A DNA stretch of 9,158 nucleotides, from contig CATZDY010000102.1 in NCBI GenBank assembly GCA_958417755.1, forward strand, positions 1-9,158, given 5' to 3'. The stretch comes from an uncultured Peptococcaceae bacterium. GTDB lineage: Bacteria > Bacillota > Desulfotomaculia > Desulfotomaculales > Desulfocucumaceae. Under the pieces are notes generated by a model. It worked only from the letters and a program-made list of their open reading frames with translations. It was not told where the DNA came from and searched no databases. The position numbers and the translations under genes were made by a program. Numbering within the stretch: the first letter of the stretch is position 1; the number at the start of each line of letters is the position of its first letter. This document shows, piece by piece, positions 6,319 through 9,158 of this stretch.

Positions 6319-6768
6319 TTATCCTTTTTGTTGCTGAGCAACTGCAGGAGTGTTCAATGTTTTCAGCATTTTTACTCTAGTGCCTTGTCCAGGTACTGAA
6401 TGAACCTCTAATGTATCAGTAAAGGATTGCATAAAGGAAAATCCAAGGCCCATTCTATCTGGTTTGCTAGAAAAATCAGGTTGCATTGCTTGTTCCACAT
6501 CTTCGATTCCTAAGCCAGTATCTTCCACAATAATTTCCATGGCCTGTTCATACAACATAGCTTCTATACGAATACGGCCATTTTTTTTCCCTGCATAAGC
6601 ATGGATAATGGCATTGGTTACAGCTTCAGAAATTGCCACTTTTAACTCATCCAATTCATTGAGGGTAATATCCAATTGCGCCACAAAAGCTGCCACCACA
6701 ACCCTGGCAAAGGCAATATTATCGGAAATACTTAAAAATTCTACATTCATACAATTCATTGGTTGCAT
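6319..6768 (-). CDS. spoIIAB: Anti-sigma F factor and serine kinase SpoIIAB
   Basis: SpoIIAB binds sigma-F in the predivisional cell and mother cell, and phosphorylates SpoIIAA using ATP. The protein has 149 residues (B. subtilis 146). It is a GHKL-fold ATPase with an N-box EAVTNAIIHAY (48-58, Glu48 and Asn52), a G1 box EDTGLGI (82-88) and a G2 box MGLGFSFM (106-113). The region NIAFARVVVAAFVAQLD (17-33) aligns with B. subtilis ESFARVTVASFIAQLD, which includes the Arg used in partner binding (Arg22 here). The ATG start has a strong AGGAGG 6 nt upstream; Met4 and Met7 are weaker alternatives. It begins 10 nt after spoIIAA, whose TAG stop is part of this ribosome site. Confidence 0.95.
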   Translation of the reverse strand: MQPMNCMNVEFLSISDNIAFARVVVAAFVAQLDITLNELDELKVAISEAVTNAIIHAYAGKKNGRIRIEAMLYEQAMEIIVEDTGLGIEDVEQAMQPDFSSKPDRMGLGFSFMQSFTDTLEVHSVPGQGTRVKMLKTLNTPAVAQQQKG

Positions 6769-6778
6769 AATTCCCCTC

Positions 6779-7117
6779 CTATACGATCCTTTGGACAGCT
6801 TCTTGTTCTGTAAGAAATGTATCCATAATTCGAAATAAGCCCGATAATTCTAAAACCTTTTTTACCTGTGGGGATGGCGCTACCAAAAGAACTTTTCCGC
6901 CTTTTGCTGCCAAGCGTTTATATCTTCCCAACAATACACCCAGTCCAGAACTATCAATATAGGAAACATTTCCTAGATTTACAATGAGATAATGGGAGTT
7001 ATGTACATCCAATGCCTCATCGATGGAGTCTCGCAATTGATCGGCCAAATGCAAATCAAGCTCACCATTTGGTCGTATGACTACGATATTTTGAATTGTT
7101 TCCACTTGAAAACCCAT
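6779..7117 (-). CDS. spoIIAA: Anti-sigma F factor antagonist SpoIIAA
   Basis: Unphosphorylated SpoIIAA displaces sigma-F from SpoIIAB in the forespore. The protein has 112 residues (B. subtilis 117) and is a single STAS domain. The phosphorylation site lies in YIDSSGLGVLLGRYKRL (53-69), with Ser57 equivalent to B. subtilis Ser58. SPQVKKVLELSGLFRI (82-97) is also conserved. I chose the ATG at 7117, with AAGGGAG 10 nt upstream and an N-terminus that fits the family. A longer frame from the ATG at 7162 is rejected because that ATG lies inside the candidate sigma-H promoter, has no good ribosome site and adds residues unlike the family. The phosphatase that reactivates it (SpoIIE) is not in this window. 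Confidence 0.95.
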   Translation of the reverse strand: MGFQVETIQNIVVIRPNGELDLHLADQLRDSIDEALDVHNSHYLIVNLGNVSYIDSSGLGVLLGRYKRLAAKGGKVLLVAPSPQVKKVLELSGLFRIMDTFLTEQEAVQRIV

Positions 7118-7151
7118 ATGAGATTCACTCCCTTGTAGTCGTATATGTTTA

Positions 7152-7180
7152 CTATTCCACATGGATTGTTCAGGACCTTC
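7152..7180 (-). promoter_or_regulatory. Candidate sigma-H promoter of the spoIIA operon
   Basis: On the minus strand GAAGGTCCT (7172-7180) and GTGGAATAG (7152-7160) are separated by 11 nt. They fit the sigma-H boxes RNAGGAWWW and RNNGAATWW in the AAGG and GAAT cores and in spacing, with three mismatches in the first box and one in the second. The B. subtilis spoIIA operon is sigma-H dependent. Transcription would start near 7145, shortly before the spoIIAA ribosome site at 7128-7134. Spo0A boxes (TGTCGAA) are not obvious nearby, although ATTCGACA occurs on the minus strand at about 7198-7205. Confidence 0.5.
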
Positions 7181-7265
7181 TAAATATTACCAATTATAAT
7201 GTCGAATGAACATCTTTTTTTGATGGTTCAGCATGTTTGTTATAACCATATGAAAAATATACCCC

Positions 7266-7302
7266 AAAATATCAAGGAATGGCTTAGAATCCTTGATATT
7301 TT
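7266..7302. terminator. Second hairpin between dacF and spoIIAA, possible bidirectional terminator
   Basis: Perfect 13-bp arms (7266-7278 and 7290-7302) enclose an 11-nt loop. On the plus strand the second arm runs into TTTTT; on the minus strand it ends in TATTTT followed by GGGG. The stem is AT-rich except for CAAGGA. It lies about 75 nt beyond the main dacF terminator and upstream of the spoIIA promoter. It may be a back-up terminator or a protein-binding site. Confidence 0.45.
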
Positions 7303-7352
7303 TACTAAATTTATGGGAAATGAATAATGATTTAATCTTAATAGACAAAATA

Positions 7353-7376
7353 AAAAGCGGATAAATTTCCGCTTTT
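7353..7376 (-). terminator. Rho-independent terminator of dacF
   Basis: On the minus strand, immediately after the dacF stop codon, AAAAGCGGA pairs with TCCGCTTTT around a 6-nt loop and is followed by TATTTTG, so the U-tract reads TTTTTATTTT. The stem is 9 bp with a GC-rich centre. This is the best terminator in the window. Confidence 0.8.
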
Positions 7377-7377
7377 A

Positions 7378-8562
7378 TCAATGCAAATCATATAATTTTA
7401 ACAAAATGCGGTTCATTTGAGTCCAAAGTGGAGCTTTTTCCACGGTTTGGGAAGCCTGTATAGGTACTTTCAAGATTTCTTTGTTATCTTGATACACCAC
7501 ATATTGTCCAATGGTTTGTCCTTTTTTAACAGGAGCATTGATTTTTTCAGGCACATCAATTTTAGTTGTAATCCCTTTGTTTTTTCCTTTGGGAATAACT
7601 AAACTGATTTGTTGGGCTGTGATTAAATCCAACTTTTCTTCTATTCCTTTGGCTACATCAACTGTTTTTACAACTTTTCCTGCTGCTGCAAGGGGTAAGG
7701 CTTGATATTTTGCATATCCCCAATTGTATAATTTAATGGTTTCTCTAAAATGACTACGGGCTTCAGGGGTGCCCATTACCACAGCAATCAATCGCAAACC
7801 ATCTCGTTCACAAGAGGAAGCCAAACAATACTTTGCCGCATTGGTCCAACCTGTTTTCCCTGCATCCACCCCAGGGTACCATTTTAATAATTTATTGGTG
7901 CTCCAAAGCTTGAATTTACCATCCCTTAAGTCATATTCATAAATACCACTGATTTCTTTAAACAAAGGATGGCCTAGACAGGCTTGCAGGATTTTTCCTA
8001 AATCATAGGCAGAGGAATAATGATTTTCTGCTGGCAAGCCAGTAGGATTGGCAAAATGCGTGTTAGCAAGTCCCAATGCTTTGGCCCTTTGATTCATGGA
8101 ATCCACAAAAGCTTCCATCGTGCCGTCAAGATGTTCTGCCACAGCGACACTGGCATCATTGGCGGAACCTACGGCAATGGAAATCAGCATCTCTTTCATA
8201 CTCATGGATTCTCCGGGCTCTAAATAAATTTGTGAACCTCCCATATGCCAAGCATGTTCTGATACTGTTACCATATCAGTTAATTTTACATCTCCACGAT
8301 CCACTGCTTCCAGGGCCAATAAAAGGGTCATTAATTTTGTTACACTGGCCATGGGAAGCTCTTTATGAGGATTTTTTTCCAGCAGTATTTGTCCTGTATG
8401 GGCTTCCATTAAAATGGCGCTTTCCGCTGTGGTTTCGATGGTTGGGATTTTTTCCTGGTTTGCCTTTTCAGCTGGTGTGGATGTGGCTATGCTGGGAAAA
8501 GACAAACATAACAATGCTACAAAAACAATCCAGGAGGATTTACCTAGTATTTTACGGGCCAT
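7378..8562 (-). CDS. dacF: Sporulation-type D-alanyl-D-alanine carboxypeptidase DacF
   Basis: This secreted or membrane-attached penicillin-binding protein removes the terminal D-Ala from peptidoglycan stem peptides; DacF adjusts cross-linking in spore peptidoglycan. The protein has 394 residues (B. subtilis DacF about 389). It has a signal peptide (about 1-27, KSSWIVFVALLCLSF core), a peptidase S11 domain (about 43-282) with Ser73-Val-Thr-Lys76, Ser133-Ala-Asn135 and Lys236-Thr-Gly238, then a PBP5 C-terminal beta domain (about 285-375) and an amphipathic terminal helix (about 378-393) that could bind the membrane. The ATG start has AAAGGA about 7 nt upstream. Assignment to dacF rather than dacB or dacA rests on the spoIIA neighbour and a near-perfect forespore promoter. 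A terminator directly after it separates it from spoIIAA. Confidence 0.92.
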   Translation of the reverse strand: MARKILGKSSWIVFVALLCLSFPSIATSTPAEKANQEKIPTIETTAESAILMEAHTGQILLEKNPHKELPMASVTKLMTLLLALEAVDRGDVKLTDMVTVSEHAWHMGGSQIYLEPGESMSMKEMLISIAVGSANDASVAVAEHLDGTMEAFVDSMNQRAKALGLANTHFANPTGLPAENHYSSAYDLGKILQACLGHPLFKEISGIYEYDLRDGKFKLWSTNKLLKWYPGVDAGKTGWTNAAKYCLASSCERDGLRLIAVVMGTPEARSHFRETIKLYNWGYAKYQALPLAAAGKVVKTVDVAKGIEEKLDLITAQQISLVIPKGKNKGITTKIDVPEKINAPVKKGQTIGQYVVYQDNKEILKVPIQASQTVEKAPLWTQMNRILLKLYDLH

Positions 8563-8611
8563 TTTATCATCCTTTCGACTTTCAATTCGTTTTCCAAGGT
8601 ACTTACAATGT

Positions 8612-8640
8612 TAGTATGTAACAGGAAAACCTCGTTATAC
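8612..8640 (-). promoter_or_regulatory. Forespore (sigma-G/sigma-F type) promoter of dacF
   Basis: On the minus strand GTATA (8636-8640) and CATACTA (8612-8618) are separated by 17 nt. Both boxes match the sigma-G consensus GHATR and CATNHTA at every position. The -10 lacks the GG expected just upstream for sigma-F. It lies about 50 nt before the dacF start. B. subtilis dacF is transcribed by forespore RNA polymerase, which supports the call. Confidence 0.6.
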
Positions 8641-8701
8641 CCGGTAAAATTGCATAGGAATTGATTATCCTGACATTTTGCCCTAAAAAACGTATATAAA
8701 C

Positions 8702-8744
8702 AAAAGAAAGCCATAATCAGGAAGCCCTGTTATAACTTTCTTTT
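8702..8744 (-). terminator. Rho-independent-type terminator of the gene at the right edge
   Basis: On the minus strand a long imperfect hairpin has an outer 9-bp stem (AAAAGAAAG/CTTTCTTTT), a 2x2 internal mismatch, ATAA/TTAT with one bulged base, and an inner CAGG/CCTG stem closing on a 4-nt loop. It is followed by GTTTATAT. It lies about 50 nt after the stop codon at 8793 and upstream of the dacF promoter, so it ends the preceding transcript. Confidence 0.6.
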
Positions 8745-8792
8745 AATAATAAATGTTTATGGCAAGGATAAATAGTGTTATGGGATAAAAAT

Positions 8793-9158
8793 TTAGGTAA
8801 AGGATAGAATGGTAGCTATCTTTTGTTTTGTGCCAGCAACAATGTCATTATTTTCTACTGTTAAGGTGAATCCCTTTTCCAAGTGTTCTAATAATGTCTC
8901 AAAACATTGTACCAATAAGGAATTGACTTGGTTATAACGCTCTTTTGCGTCCTCTGTTTCTTGGTTTCTACCACTCCAAATTCCTTGCATACAAGAAAAA
9001 ATATGATTTGTAATATCTCGCATACAACTAGCAAAAGCTTCTACTTCTAGTCTTTGATAAGGGGTATGGCCTTCATACGCTGAGTAGGGTGTGATATGCT
9101 AGCGTCCTTCTGCTTGTAATTGTCTTAAGGATTCTGTTCCTTGTAAAATGATTTGGTT
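8793..9158 (-). pseudogene. 3' part of an unrecognised gene with an in-frame TAG (broken or recoded)
   Basis: I do not recognise this protein. The minus-strand frame is open from the window edge for 19 codons (ending LRQLQAEGR), meets TAG at 9099-9101, then continues for 101 codons in the same frame (HITPYSAYEGHTPYQRLEVE onward) to a TAA at 8793. The downstream part is soluble and mostly helical; the segment after the first 40 residues is rich in Asn, Glu and Gln, without membrane segments. The first ATG after the TAG (9023) has no ribosome site, and no other start is apparent, so the TAG most likely interrupts one longer gene that continues beyond the window. Point mutation, sequencing error and stop-codon recoding are all possible. 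A terminator follows at 8702-8744. Confidence 0.45.

Noticed and set aside
7187..7381. 64-codon minus-strand frame between dacF and spoIIAA
   Set aside because: It starts at TTG overlapping the dacF stop, runs through two terminator hairpins and into the spoIIA promoter region, and is rich in Ile, Lys and Phe as expected of AT-rich noncoding DNA.
8076..8621. 181-codon plus-strand frame opposite dacF
   Set aside because: It is a shadow of dacF, whose catalytic motifs are intact on the other strand; its translation is rich in Trp, Leu, Phe and Pro and lacks any recognisable domain.

Overview
The window looks like chromosome from an endospore-forming, low-GC Gram-positive bacterium, most likely a Clostridia/Peptococcaceae-type organism. 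The evidence is a complete spoIIAA-spoIIAB-sigF operon, a DacF-type carboxypeptidase, small proteins of the DUF1657/DUF421/DUF4363 families that are typical of spore formers, strong AGGAGG-type ribosome binding sites, and AT-rich intergenic DNA. I cannot name the species from sequence alone.

Layout, left to right. Positions 1-119 (minus strand) hold a strong sigma-A-like promoter and a boxA-like leader that read leftward out of the window, probably into an rRNA operon. Positions 214-3692 (minus) hold xerD -> deoB -> pdp: a dif-site recombinase followed by two nucleoside/pentose-phosphate salvage enzymes. Positions 3693-4022 are a gene-free stretch with a candidate promoter and a perfect palindrome for xerD, and the terminator of the next gene. 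Positions 4023-5503 are a small spore-type island: a minus-strand DUF1657 gene, divergent from a translationally coupled plus-strand DUF421-DUF4363 pair. Positions 5505-7117 (minus) hold spoIIAA -> spoIIAB -> sigF, the forespore sigma factor with its anti-sigma and anti-anti-sigma factors, behind a candidate sigma-H promoter. Positions 7378-8562 (minus) hold dacF behind a near-perfect forespore (sigma-G/sigma-F type) promoter and closed by a strong terminator. Positions 8793-9158 hold the 3' part of an unrecognised minus-strand gene whose frame is interrupted by an in-frame TAG.

How it fits together. In Bacillus subtilis the order is xerD-deoB-pupG-dacF-spoIIAA-spoIIAB-sigF. Here both blocks are present but permuted: dacF-spoIIA comes first and xerD-deoB-pdp follows, with the DUF island between them. 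The island sits just downstream of sigF, where many spore formers carry spoVA genes. DUF421 and DUF1657 proteins are known partners of mobile spoVA clusters linked to spore heat resistance, so a role in the spore membrane is a reasonable inference. Candidate forespore promoters before dacF, the DUF421 pair and DUF1657 would place these genes under the sigma factor cascade started by the neighbouring operon. The DUF4363 and sigF genes meet tail to tail with one base between their stop codons and no terminator, so antisense overlap of the two transcripts is likely.
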